Origin: Nostoc sp. JL33
GTDB taxonomy: Bacteria > Cyanobacteriota > Cyanobacteriia > Cyanobacteriales > Nostocaceae
Length of the DNA stretch: 40,504 nt
Direction of reading: 5' to 3'
Assembly (NCBI RefSeq): GCF_017114985.1
Contig: NZ_JABXKP010000057.1
Location: 1 to 40,504, forward strand
Shown: one piece after another, positions 9,815-17,054 of the stretch
Numbering within the stretch: the stretch's first letter is position 1
How the letters are laid out: every line of letters starts with the position of its first letter
Translations under genes and position numbers: made by a program
The notes under the pieces: generated by a model
What the model saw: only the letters and a program-made list of their open reading frames with translations
The model's database searches: none
What the model was told of the DNA's origin: nothing

Positions 9815-10178
9815 GCAGTTTTATTTTCTGGTAGTATCACCGTGTAATGGGGAGCAGGGGAGCAGGGGAGCAGGGGGAGATGAGGGAGCAGGGGGAGAAA
9901 ATACTTCCTCATCCTCCTCATCCCCCTCATCCCCTGGAAATAGCAAAAGTCCTGAGCAACTGAATACTATGTTTCCCATTCAGCCTTCAGGACTATCGAT
10001 TTTAGATAAATTTAAACGACATCAGAGGTAGGGGCCCACAGATGTGCGCCCAAAGCCGATGTTGCATCCAAAAGACATACGAGTGAAAAAGAATTGTTTT
10101 GACGTAGCACTGCTACGTCTCTACAAGGGTTCTGGGTAACGCATATTTAATTTATGGAGATGTCTAAAGAAAAATGAA
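9815..10178. other. gene-free gap with purine-rich tandem repeats
   Basis: No gene is seen. From about 9848 to 9899 the DNA is an imperfect tandem repeat of GGAGCAGG-like units, followed by a complementary pyrimidine stretch (TCCTCATCC units) to about 9937, so the two can pair. An open frame through this repeat encodes low-complexity Gly/Ser sequence and is not convincing as a gene. Confidence 0.6.
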
Positions 10179-10209
10179 AAAATCCCCTAGCTAGAAGTCA
10201 GGGGATTTT
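10179..10209 (-). terminator. intrinsic terminator of infC
   Basis: On the minus strand AAAATCCCCT, an 11-base loop and AGGGGATTTT form a perfect 10-bp stem, followed by a T-rich tract (TTTTTTCATTTTT). It sits 30 bases past the infC stop codon. This is the clearest terminator in the window. Confidence 0.85.
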
Positions 10210-10238
10210 CAAACTCGATCTATTAAACAGTTAGAGGA

Positions 10239-10775
10239 TTATTTTTTAGGTGAGATCAGCATCATCATGTTTCGCCCTTCTTTTTTTGGCGCTTGTTGAA
10301 GCTCACCAAACGGCTCCAAATCCGTTGCCATTCGCTTGAGCAAATCTTCTGCTAGGTCACTGTGTTGAATTTCTCGACCCCGGAACATCACAGTAGCTTT
10401 GACTTTATCACCATCTTTCAAAAAGCGCTCTGCTTGCTTAACACGCACGTTATAGTCGTGTTCTTCTATTTTGTAGCGCATCTTAACTTCTTTGACATCA
10501 GCCGTGTGCTGCTTTTTCCGGGCTTCCCGCGCCTTTTTTTCCTGCTCAAACTTGTATTTCCCGTAGTCCATAACCCGGCAAACTGGCGGGTCAGCTTTGT
10601 CACTGATTAGCACCAAATCTAGCTCTTTTTCTTCTGCTAGTTGTAATGCTTCCTGTGGGGTCATAATTCCCAGTTGGGCACCGTCAGTGTCAATGACCCG
10701 AATTTTTGGGAAGCGAATTCGTTCGTTAATTTGGGGCAGATCGCGAGTTCTTTTCTTCTCAATCACAAGCATCAT
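10239..10775 (-). CDS. infC: translation initiation factor IF-3
   Basis: A 178-residue IF-3. The N-terminal domain begins with [14 protein letters not shown] (about 17-30) and continues with [15 protein letters not shown]. The linker is lysine-rich ([15 protein letters not shown]), and the C-terminal domain contains [14 protein letters not shown] and the conserved [12 protein letters not shown]-3 binds the 30S subunit, blocks premature 50S joining and checks start-codon selection. The start shown is ATG, unlike the AUU start known in Escherichia coli, so the classical start-codon autoregulation is not obvious here. The gene is followed by a strong terminator and appears monocistronic. Confidence 0.97.
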   Translation of the reverse strand: MMLVIEKKRTRDLPQINERIRFPKIRVIDTDGAQLGIMTPQEALQLAEEKELDLVLISDKADPPVCRVMDYGKYKFEQEKKAREARKKQHTADVKEVKMRYKIEEHDYNVRVKQAERFLKDGDKVKATVMFRGREIQHSDLAEDLLKRMATDLEPFGELQQAPKKEGRNMMMLISPKK

Positions 10776-11522
10776 GATTTGTGGGAGCTAATGAAGGATT
10801 TAGTGTGGTCTAGATTGGTATGCCTCAGAGGCAAAATACTGAATTGACTTAAGACTGAAAAAATAGTCTACACTTCTAGGGTAGCTAATTCATAAAAGAG
10901 TTGTGTCGTTGTATTTGTCATTCTACTCACTCTGAGAGAATTTCTCTGCAAGAGTTAATCTAAATTACACAACTTAGACTCATGTTAAATATTATTACAG
11001 TTATCGAAACAGAATTCAGGAGTCAGGAGTCAGGACTTATAGGAATCGTAAATTGTTTTTGAAAAAACCTCAATAGTCTTGTAGGGTCGCCAGTTGCTAC
11101 AAGGGATAGCGTCCCTTGCGCCTCTGGTAGAGAAGCGGTAGCGAGTCATATCATGTGCGTTTGATTACTTATTAAACCCAAAGAACCCCAAACAGCCAAA
11201 GCTACGCTTCGTCTCCCCTCCCGAAGAGCGGGGAGGGGATTAAGCAAAGGGAGTGCGTCAGTCTTGGTGTAGAGTACGAAACGCAGTCTAGTGAACGCGA
11301 ATGTGTCTCGTAGGGAAAGTAATAGGCTGCGATCGCAATGACGAAAATAGTCTAGTTTGCGTAAGTCTTGCAATTGAGACAACCAAACCGAAAATTCTCG
11401 GAAATATTCACCTGAAATGCTGTAATTAACTTTATCCTAGTGATCAGGGTTGGGGTGAGGTTTTACAAGGCTTTTTACACTCATTGAGATGCTCCCAAAA
11501 TAATTTCAGAACAGGAGAAAAT
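10776..11522. other. gene-free gap, repeat-rich
   Basis: No credible gene is seen in about 750 bases. The right half (11080-11360) is made of dispersed repeats: a tract with GCGTCCCTTGCGCC near 11110 and a hairpin of CCCCTCCC (11215-11222) with GGGGAGGGG (11230-11238). A short heptamer tract (CAGGAGT units) lies near 11018-11035. A 78-codon minus-strand open frame over 11146-11382 is built largely from these repeats and is not accepted as a gene. Confidence 0.6.
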
Positions 11523-11711
11523 ATGAAAATAATCCAAGAGTTAAAGACTCGTATTCAAGAACTCAGTAAATAAGCTGTTGAATTTAGTAGAAAAGCATCC
11601 CAAGTGTGTTTAAATGACCGTCAGCAAGCCAAGTATTTTAGACAACAAGTAAGAGAAGCTAGCAAACGCACTCAAGTATTGATACACGAGTTAAAACGCC
11701 AGGAAGTTTAA
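11523..11711 (+). pseudogene. small coiled-coil-like gene interrupted by one stop codon
   Basis: Starting at the ATG at 11523, which has a good ribosome site just upstream (AGGAGAAAAT), the frame reads MKIIQELKTRIQELSK, hits TAA at 11571-11573, and then continues open in the same frame for 45 more codons (AVEFSRKASQVCLNDRQQAK and on to HELKRQEV) to TAA at 11709-11711. The two halves look like one basic, helical 62-codon protein. The stop would be explained by a single change from CAA (Gln) to TAA. I do not recognise the family. Either it is a recent pseudogene, or the first 16 codons are all that is made. Confidence 0.6.
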
Positions 11712-11810
11712 TTTTGTAGTCAACTTAGAACCCCGGCGAATGGAATTGCCTGCGGCACACTGCGTGTAGCTTGCTTCTCCGTAGGAGTACGCGGCTATAC
11801 AAACTCTCAT

Positions 11811-11862
11811 CCACCTCCGTGGAAATCATGAAAAATTGAGTGTTTATAACCCACGGAGGTGG
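11811..11862. terminator. 12-bp stem, 28-base loop
   Basis: CCACCTCCGTGG (11811-11822) and CCACGGAGGTGG (11851-11862) are perfect reverse complements. The right arm is followed by GTTTTG. It lies 100 bases past the interrupted small gene and 45 bases before the TPR gene. The left-arm sequence recurs exactly at 32590-32601, so it may be part of a dispersed repeat rather than a dedicated terminator. Confidence 0.45.
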
Positions 11863-11906
11863 GTTTTGCCTCGTGTAGACGCGGTTTCTAACTGCCCTTT
11901 TAACTT

Positions 11907-12548
11907 ATGACAGACTCGCATTCACCAGAAGATGACCATGTAAACAGTGATCGCTCTGTTGCACAATTAGCATGGGCGATCGAATCCTCGGTGGGTAGTT
12001 CACTTCAAGAAGGTGAAAAGGAAGCCAGAACTGGCAATATTGATAATGCAGTTGCGACTTTTCACACAGCCTTCAAATGGAAGCCCAGTTTAAAATTTGA
12101 CCCCAAGGTAAAAGCCCAAGAGTTTGCTAACAAAGGAAAGGCGGAACGTTTGATTGGTGAAGGAGAGAGAATTGTGAAAGGGGGTAATGTCAAGGAAGCG
12201 CTAGCAGATTATACCGAAGCTCTAAAGTTAGATCCAAAAGTTGAAATCTCCGCCGACTCTTGGAACTCACTTTGCCGATACGGTAGCTTACACAAACAAG
12301 CCACTGATGTCATGTTTGCCTGTGACAAAGCGGTTGCCCTTGCTCGTGAAAATGCCAGTATTTTTGACAGTCGGGGGCTGGCGAGGGCGCTGACAGGCAA
12401 TACCCAAGGAGCGATTACTGACTTTGAGGCATACATCGCTCAGACTCAGGATAAAGATAGTAAAGCACGACGGCAGCGCTGGGTGAAAGATTTACGGGCG
12501 GGGAAGAATCCGTTTACAGATGCAGAGCTTGAAAAGTTACGGAAGTAG
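11907..12548 (+). CDS. TPR-repeat protein (stand-alone signalling-protein tail)
   Basis: A 213-residue soluble protein with tetratricopeptide-like repeats: about 35-65 (EKEARTGNIDNAVATFHTAF), 78-115 (GGNVKEALADYTEALKLDP), then a degenerate helical region containing SWNSLCRYGSLH and DSRGLARALTGNTQGAI (about 155-170). In filamentous cyanobacteria this same order closes very large NTPase/WD-repeat signalling proteins. Here it stands alone, with a short acidic N-terminus (MTDSHSPEDDHVNSD). It is either a free adaptor or a remnant that kept a start codon. No partner gene is adjacent. TPR assignment is firm; the relation to signalling proteins is from memory of family sequences. Confidence 0.8.
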   Translation: MTDSHSPEDDHVNSDRSVAQLAWAIESSVGSSLQEGEKEARTGNIDNAVATFHTAFKWKPSLKFDPKVKAQEFANKGKAERLIGEGERIVKGGNVKEALADYTEALKLDPKVEISADSWNSLCRYGSLHKQATDVMFACDKAVALARENASIFDSRGLARALTGNTQGAITDFEAYIAQTQDKDSKARRQRWVKDLRAGKNPFTDAELEKLRK

Positions 12549-12656
12549 TTTTAACCTCTCTTCCATTCCTCTCCACTCTTAGGCTACGGTGTACGCACAA
12601 GTCGAAAAAGCCTCTACCCACACTTTTGTGAAAGTGAAACTGTAACGCTCACCGAC

Positions 12657-12783
12657 ATCCCGCCCAGAACTGAAGTTCAGGGCTGATAGCCCAAGTCCTA
12701 CTTAAGTGGACTAAATGACGAGCAATTCAGTCCACTTGAGTGGACTTAGGCTATAAGACTCGGAATTCATTCCGAGGCGGGAT
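12657..12783. mobile_element. 127-bp palindromic MITE-like element
   Basis: The arms 12657-12712 and 12729-12783 are imperfect reverse complements along their whole length (about 55 bases each), with a 16-base centre. The outer ends are ATCCCGCC and GGCGGGAT. The inner arms read AAGTGGACT and AGTCCACTT. No transposase is encoded. The size and full-length fold fit a miniature inverted-repeat element or a large dispersed palindromic repeat of cyanobacteria. I could not find a clear target-site duplication. Confidence 0.7.
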
Positions 12784-13217
12784 AGAAATGCAGTGCGAGA
12801 TTTATTAATAAAGATATGGCTGCGACAATACTTGTGGGATATAAGTAATCGGACAAAAATATTTACAGTCATTGCGAGCGATCGCGGAGCGTCTGGTAGA
12901 GAAGCGTTCGCGGCGGTTCTCGGTTGGGTGCAGTACACTTTGACCTCTCTCCAAACCTCTCCCCTAAGAGGGGAGAGGCTTTGAACGAACTTTGGGGGTT
13001 TAAGTCCCCTGCCTAATGACGGCAGCGCGTTTTGTGTCGGGGTCTAAATCCCCGTCACAAAACGTAATTGCGAATTGCGAATTGCGAATTGTTTTAATCT
13101 TACTCCCCTTCCCTTGCTCTTAAGGGGCTGGGGGTTAGGTTTCGCTTGATTTTTCCACATAACGTGAAAAATCAAAGTTTTATAATAGAATTTCACGCTG
13201 ATGAATTAAAGGAGACT
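12784..13217. other. gene-free, repeat-filled gap
   Basis: Contains a dispersed repeat with GCGATCGCGGAGCG near 12880, a pyrimidine-rich tract with its purine complement (CTCTCCAAACCTCTCCCC with AGGGGAGAGG, 12944-12970), and three tandem GAATTGC units near 13073-13093. Small open frames here are repeat-derived. The last 70 bases could encode an N-terminal extension of the hydrolase from a TTG at 13146, but this lacks family support. Confidence 0.55.
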
Positions 13218-14150
13218 GTGACGACTACACTACACTGGCAGGAACGGGTTGGTAATCAAAGAGATTGGGTATGGCGCGGCTGGCAAACCCGCTACACTTA
13301 CATTCGCCCTAGCCAAAATCACCACAAGACAACACCCCTGATATTGCTACATGGCTTTGGCGCTTCCATTGGTCATTGGCGACATAATTTAGAGGTGTTG
13401 GGTGCACATCACACAGTTTACGCCATAGATATGTTGGGTTTTGGCGCTTCTGAAAAAGCCGCAGCTAATTACAGCATTGAATTCTGGGTAGAGCAGGTTT
13501 ACGACTTCTGGAAAACATTTATCCGTGAACCAGCGATATTAATCGGCAATTCCAACGGTTCACTGATTTCTATGGCCGCCGCCGCCACTCACCCCGACAT
13601 GGTGCGGGGTATGGTGATGATGAGTTTACCCGACCCGTCACTAGAACAAGAAGCAATTCCCCCTGTGCTGCAACCAGTGGTCAGAGCAATTAAAAATATT
13701 GTTGCTTCGCCGTTGATACTTAAACCTGTGTTTAACTTCGTGCGCCGTCCTGGGGTGCTGCGTCGCTGGGCTAGTCTCGCCTACGCTAACCCAGAGGCGA
13801 TTACCGATGAACTCATAGAGATTTTAGCACAGCCTGCCCAAGATAGAGGTTCCGCAAGAGCTTTTAGTGCTTTGTTCAAAGCGGCGATCGGAATTAATTT
13901 TAGTCCCAGTGTCAAGACAGTATTACCAACCTTAACAATTCCGATGCTTTTAATTTGGGGACAAAAGGATCGGTTTGTTCCCCCAGCCCTGGCTAGCCAA
14001 TTTGCCCAGTACAACGAGAAATTGGAAGTGCTGAATTTAGAAAATGTGGGTCATTGTCCCCATGATGAATGTCCAGAACAAGTCAACCAAGCTATTTTAG
14101 ATTGGATTGAGAGATGGGTTAGCAATCGCCAACCCTTGGTTATTCCCTAA
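13218..14150 (+). CDS. alpha/beta-fold hydrolase
   Basis: A 310-residue serine hydrolase. The oxyanion region is LILLHGFGAS, the nucleophile elbow is GNSNG with Ser near 112, the acid is Asp near 251 in WGQKDRFVPP, and the catalytic His is near 279 in NVGHCPHDECPEQ. A helical cap lies between about 135 and 225. The sequence resembles the cyanobacterial and plastid group that includes pheophytinase-like and dehalogenase-like enzymes (note the conserved QTRYTYIRP start), but the substrate cannot be read from the sequence. I chose GTG at 13218 because AAAGGAG lies just upstream and the family-like sequence TTTLHWQERVG follows; a TTG at 13146 would add 24 unsupported residues. Confidence 0.9.
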   Translation: MTTTLHWQERVGNQRDWVWRGWQTRYTYIRPSQNHHKTTPLILLHGFGASIGHWRHNLEVLGAHHTVYAIDMLGFGASEKAAANYSIEFWVEQVYDFWKTFIREPAILIGNSNGSLISMAAAATHPDMVRGMVMMSLPDPSLEQEAIPPVLQPVVRAIKNIVASPLILKPVFNFVRRPGVLRRWASLAYANPEAITDELIEILAQPAQDRGSARAFSALFKAAIGINFSPSVKTVLPTLTIPMLLIWGQKDRFVPPALASQFAQYNEKLEVLNLENVGHCPHDECPEQVNQAILDWIERWVSNRQPLVIP

Positions 14151-14210
14151 ATATTATCCAATGGGTGCGATCGCCACGCTTGAATTTCTTAATTTTTAAT
14201 TCCTTAACAC

Positions 14211-14579
14211 CTAGCCAATCGTGGCTTGGTTAGTGTCAACATCTGTAGCACCATTCACAGAATTGGCTACAGAAATCATTTTGTTGAGAATTTCTTGACT
14301 GGGAACTTTACCTTTCAATACTACAGTGCTGCCTGTCTGAGCAACCCAAAGGGTATCAACATCGTCGAGTTGGGGGTCTTGATCAAATGCCAACGCTACC
14401 CGCTTTGCTAAACCACTTTGGTCGTATTCTCCGTTTAATCCCAGACGTTCTGGCGGTGTTGATTGCGTATCAGTAGATGCAACGCTAGTACTCGGATCTT
14501 GCGCTGTTGCCTGTGCAGTCGGATTTATTTCTGCATTTTCAGGTTTTTCCATTCCAAATAGTCTTTTTAACCAACCCAT
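14211..14579 (-). CDS. BON-domain protein
   Basis: A 122-residue protein with an N-terminal GWLKRLFGMEKPE segment, a low-complexity Thr/Ser/Ala linker (about 20-45) and a C-terminal BON domain (about 52-120). The domain contains LAKRVALAFDQDPQL, then TGSTVVLKGKVPSQEIL and a final VANSVNGATDVDTNQ. BON domains are small alpha/beta modules that bind lipid membranes or other proteins; osmY-like proteins and secretins carry them. No signal peptide is seen, so it is probably cytoplasmic, perhaps membrane-peripheral through the basic N-terminus. It converges with the hydrolase gene. Confidence 0.85.
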   Translation of the reverse strand: MGWLKRLFGMEKPENAEINPTAQATAQDPSTSVASTDTQSTPPERLGLNGEYDQSGLAKRVALAFDQDPQLDDVDTLWVAQTGSTVVLKGKVPSQEILNKMISVANSVNGATDVDTNQATIG

Positions 14580-14848
14580 ATAAACTTTTCTCCGATTAGA
14601 GGCTCATCAAATCTGAGTATAGAAGCTTTACAAAAATGCCGCATCTGCCAATGAAAAGATATGCATCAATGAAATTCCTGCTTGCAGTATGATTTGGGCG
14701 AAATTTCTCTCTAGAAAATGCAATGAGTGTAACTATTAAGTTTAAAATAGAAGGTCGCACTAACTTTTTGAGTGCGGTAGTACGTCTAGCGTAGACCTTA
14801 ACTAGTGTCTGCGTTCCTCAATTCCTGCTCTAGCCTCTATTGGCGAAG

Positions 14849-15367
14849 ATGAAACATACCCTTTCAGTTCTCGTAGAAGATGAGGCGGGTGTTCTTTCCC
14901 GCATCTCTGGTTTATTTGCCCGTCGCGGCTTTAATATTGAAAGCCTTGCTGTTGGCCCTGCTGAACAAGGAGGAGTCTCCCGAATTACGATGGTTATACC
15001 TGGTGACGATCGCGTCATCGAGCAGCTCACCAAGCAACTGTACAAATTAGTCAATGTCCTGAAAGTACAGGACATTACCGAAACTCCTTGCGTCGAGCGG
15101 GAATTGATGCTTTTGAAGGTGAATGCTAGTACCAGCAATCGCTCAGAAGTAATCGAACTGTCTCAGATTTTCCGGGCGCGAGTCGTGGACGTGGCGGAAG
15201 ATTCTCTCACCTTAGAAGTTGTGGGAGATCCAGGTAAAATGGTAGCGATCGTGCAGGTGTTGCAAAAATTTGGTTTGAGAGAAATCGCCCGCACTGGCAA
15301 AGTTGCCCTGACTCGTGAGTCGGGTGTGAATACCGAGTTACTCAAGTCTTTGGAAGCAAAAGTTTAG
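14849..15367 (+). CDS. ilvN: acetolactate synthase small (regulatory) subunit
   Basis: A 172-residue IlvN/IlvH-type subunit. The first ACT domain starts [19 protein letters not shown] (about 5-23), followed by [13 protein letters not shown]. The C-terminal ALS regulatory domain starts near 80 ([11 protein letters not shown]) and ends [12 protein letters not shown]. It binds the large subunit IlvB and gives it full activity and feedback inhibition by valine in branched-chain amino acid synthesis. The start is the ATG at 14849 (MKHTLSVL), which matches the family; a TTG at 14840 would add three residues. The large subunit gene is not in this window. Confidence 0.96.
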   Translation: MKHTLSVLVEDEAGVLSRISGLFARRGFNIESLAVGPAEQGGVSRITMVIPGDDRVIEQLTKQLYKLVNVLKVQDITETPCVERELMLLKVNASTSNRSEVIELSQIFRARVVDVAEDSLTLEVVGDPGKMVAIVQVLQKFGLREIARTGKVALTRESGVNTELLKSLEAKV

Positions 15368-15416
15368 TTGCGAACTTAACTTTTGCTTAAGTGAAAAACC
15401 TGTCTATTATAGTTGG

Positions 15417-15569
15417 ATGGGTCAAACCTTTCTATTCGGCTTTGAGTTAAAAGCCCTGAAAGTCCATCCCGCTTTTCAGGTAAAAATCAACCGTGATGCC
15501 TTAGCAGTCTCTCTCCGAATCCAGTCGATTGCAGAAATTTTGGCAGTTTCTGATGCCACTATTGCCTAA
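15417..15569 (+). CDS. possible 50-residue open frame, unrecognised
   Basis: An ATG-started frame (MGQTFLFGFELKALKVH and on) runs to TAA at 15567. The C-terminal half (LRIQSIAEILAVSDATI) looks like a helix-turn-helix stretch, as in the tail of a decayed regulator or transposase. There is no clear ribosome site (GTTGG precedes the ATG). It may be a gene remnant rather than a working gene. Confidence 0.25.
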   Translation: MGQTFLFGFELKALKVHPAFQVKINRDALAVSLRIQSIAEILAVSDATIA

Positions 15570-16062
15570 CTCAAGGCTTTTGTTGCAAAGTCCACAGCAT
15601 ATCTATGCCATAAGATAGCTGCTTTTTGAATGTATATATGCTTTAAAAGTTGAATATAAGTATCTATAGCATAGCAATAAGTTAAAAACTACAGATAAAA
15701 GGTTTTATGACTTACGTATAGACACTTGTATGTTCAGGCAGCGCTTCGAGAACAACTATGTCGAACAAAAACGCCTATAGAAGAATCTGAAATGTCTGGT
15801 GGAATCCTCAGAACAAACTAAAAAAGCGGCTTTTTATAAATTAGTAGTACTAGGTGTATTTTCATAAATTACTTTATATATTTTGCCATATTAATTCGTT
15901 TTACTGCCAGCAAATTCTATTAATAACGATTTATGCACAGCTATTATTTACTGCTATTACTGTGATGCCCAATTACCTTACTTCAGCAAGATGTACGCTC
16001 CCTATCTCAACTGTTATTATATTTATTAAATGGAAATTCCAGTTGACGTAATGAGGTAAGTA
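15570..16062. other. gene-free AT-rich gap
   Basis: About 490 AT-rich bases with no credible gene. Around 15690-15840 short stretches look like degraded coding sequence (RQRFENNYVEQKRL on the plus strand near 15731), but I cannot assign them. The promoter of the small HMA-like gene should lie in the last 100 bases; I could not single one out. Confidence 0.4.
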
Positions 16063-16263
16063 ATGGCAACTAAATTGAAAGTTACAAATATTAAAGGTGA
16101 TGAGTGTGTCGAGAAAATAACTAAATCTATTCAGACTATGGTAGCTGATGCCAAAGTAGATGTGGACGTTAAGGGCAAAACCATAACTGTAGATGGTTCG
16201 GCTTCTGAAGAAACCATTAAACAGATAGTTCAATCTGCTGGTTATACTATAGAGGGCTATTAA
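16063..16263 (+). CDS. small HMA-like protein lacking the first metal cysteine
   Basis: A 66-residue protein with the beta-alpha-beta-beta-alpha-beta pattern of heavy-metal-associated domains: KLKVTNIKGDECVEKITKSI, then AKVDVDVKGKTITVDGS and IKQIVQSAGYTIEGY. In the family the loop reads MxCxxC. Here it is GDEC, keeping only the residue equivalent to the second cysteine. Copper transfer by the usual two-cysteine site is therefore unlikely, although a one-cysteine site remains. AGGTAAGTA precedes the ATG as ribosome site. A perfect stem-loop follows directly. Confidence 0.85.
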   Translation: MATKLKVTNIKGDECVEKITKSIQTMVADAKVDVDVKGKTITVDGSASEETIKQIVQSAGYTIEGY

Positions 16264-16303
16264 TTACATTTCTAAATTTCTCAGGAGATTTAGAAATGTA
16301 ATT
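16262..16303 (+). terminator. 16-bp perfect stem-loop after the HMA-like gene
   Basis: AATTACATTTCTAAAT (16262-16277), a 10-base loop and ATTTAGAAATGTAATT (16288-16303) pair perfectly. The left arm includes the stop codon, so the hairpin would form as the ribosome finishes. It ends TAATTAG with no long T-run; it could be a terminator or an mRNA-stabilising end. Confidence 0.65.
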
Positions 16304-16335
16304 TAATTAGCACAATTCCTTGATCATAATATATT

Positions 16336-16352
16336 CGCCCGTTTTGCGGGCG
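16336..16352. terminator. CGCCCG/CGGGCG hairpin
   Basis: CGCCCG (16336-16341), loop TTTTG, CGGGCG (16347-16352), with AT-rich flanks (ATATT and AATATT) that can lengthen the stem with a bulge. It may be a second terminator for the HMA-like gene. Confidence 0.45.
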
Positions 16353-16434
16353 GAATATTATTAGCAAATTACTTTATTTAATCAAGAATATCTTCCTCCT
16401 CAGACAGACTTGAAATACTTGGCTTTCTGCCTGA

Positions 16435-16551
16435 CTTATAAGCCAATACGCTTGGCTTTGTGAAAAATAGCTTTGTTGGGTAACGCATTGCCTCAACCCA
16501 ACCTACGAATATTCTTAACCGAACCGTATTGCAAGTGTATTGGTTTATAAG
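16435..16551. repeat. inverted-repeat element (about 117 bp)
   Basis: CTTATAAGCCAATACGCTTG (16435-16454) and CAAGTGTATTGGTTTATAAG (16532-16551) are reverse complements at 18 of 20 positions. The right arm is abutted on its inner side by CTTAACCGAACCGTATTG (16514-16531), which is exactly the end sequence of the element at 16675. This suggests one element has landed in or beside another. Confidence 0.55.
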
Positions 16552-16674
16552 CTGTAACAGATACAGCTAAAGATCGTGGGATTTGAAAGTATAGCGTTTA
16601 CTAATCACATGAGGTACATCGCACGCCCTCTTTTCGCAAGCGAGTAGGGGGTTGGGGGTGGGGTTCTTGTACCT

Positions 16675-16810
16675 CAATACGGTTCGGTTAAGGCAAGAGA
16701 CGCGATAAATCGCCGTCTCTTGCATTGGACTGATTATTGTAAAGACGGCGATTTATCGCGTCTTTGCGATTAGCGGCGTGTGATCAAAAAACCTTATCCG
16801 AACCGTATTG
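16675..16810. mobile_element. 136-bp MITE with 10-bp target-site duplication
   Basis: Outer inverted repeats CAATACGGTTCGGTTAAGG (from 16675) and its near-perfect complement ending at 16810 (one mismatch in 19) enclose a second, inner pair of 21-base perfect inverted repeats (16698-16718 and 16743-16763, around CGCGATAAATCGCCG). Directly outside both ends stands the same 10-mer, TCTTGTACCT (16665-16674 and 16811-16820), a perfect target-site duplication. It carries no gene, so it must have moved using a transposase encoded elsewhere. Confidence 0.8.
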
Positions 16811-16820
16811 TCTTGTACCT

Positions 16821-17054
16821 CACAAGGGCCGAGAAGCGCTATACTGCTGTATATTTATTTGCTATCACAAAATTGTGAAATTTTCCGATACTCCTTTTTC
16901 CTAACAGAGCTAGGAAAAAAATGGGTAAAATAAATTTAACTTTGTAGTGCGATGCCTGCGGCGGGCGTAGCCATCGCAAACCTTCTCCATAAGAATCGCT
17001 AGCCGCAGACAGAATCAATTGTTGCTAATTACTGATATTTAATCGCGTGGTCAG
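16821..17054. other. repeat-rich gap
   Basis: No gene is seen. Contains the GCGATGCCTGCGGCGGGCG dispersed repeat near 16951, with GCCATCGC completing a palindrome near 16971. Confidence 0.5.

Noticed and set aside
9813..10031. Plus-strand 72-codon open frame after the transporter gene
   Set aside because: Most of it translates the GGAGCAGG tandem repeat and its complement into Gly/Ser runs.
11146..11382. Minus-strand 78-codon open frame
   Set aside because: It runs through dispersed repeats and a CCCCTCCC hairpin; the translation is low-quality repeat sequence without a ribosome site.
12793..12984. Plus-strand 63-codon open frame
   Set aside because: Composed of dispersed repeats and a pyrimidine-rich filler; no family signal.
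15854..16051. Plus-strand 65-codon open frame before the HMA-like gene
   Set aside because: AT-rich, hydrophobic by composition, no ribosome site, and it would occupy the expected promoter region.
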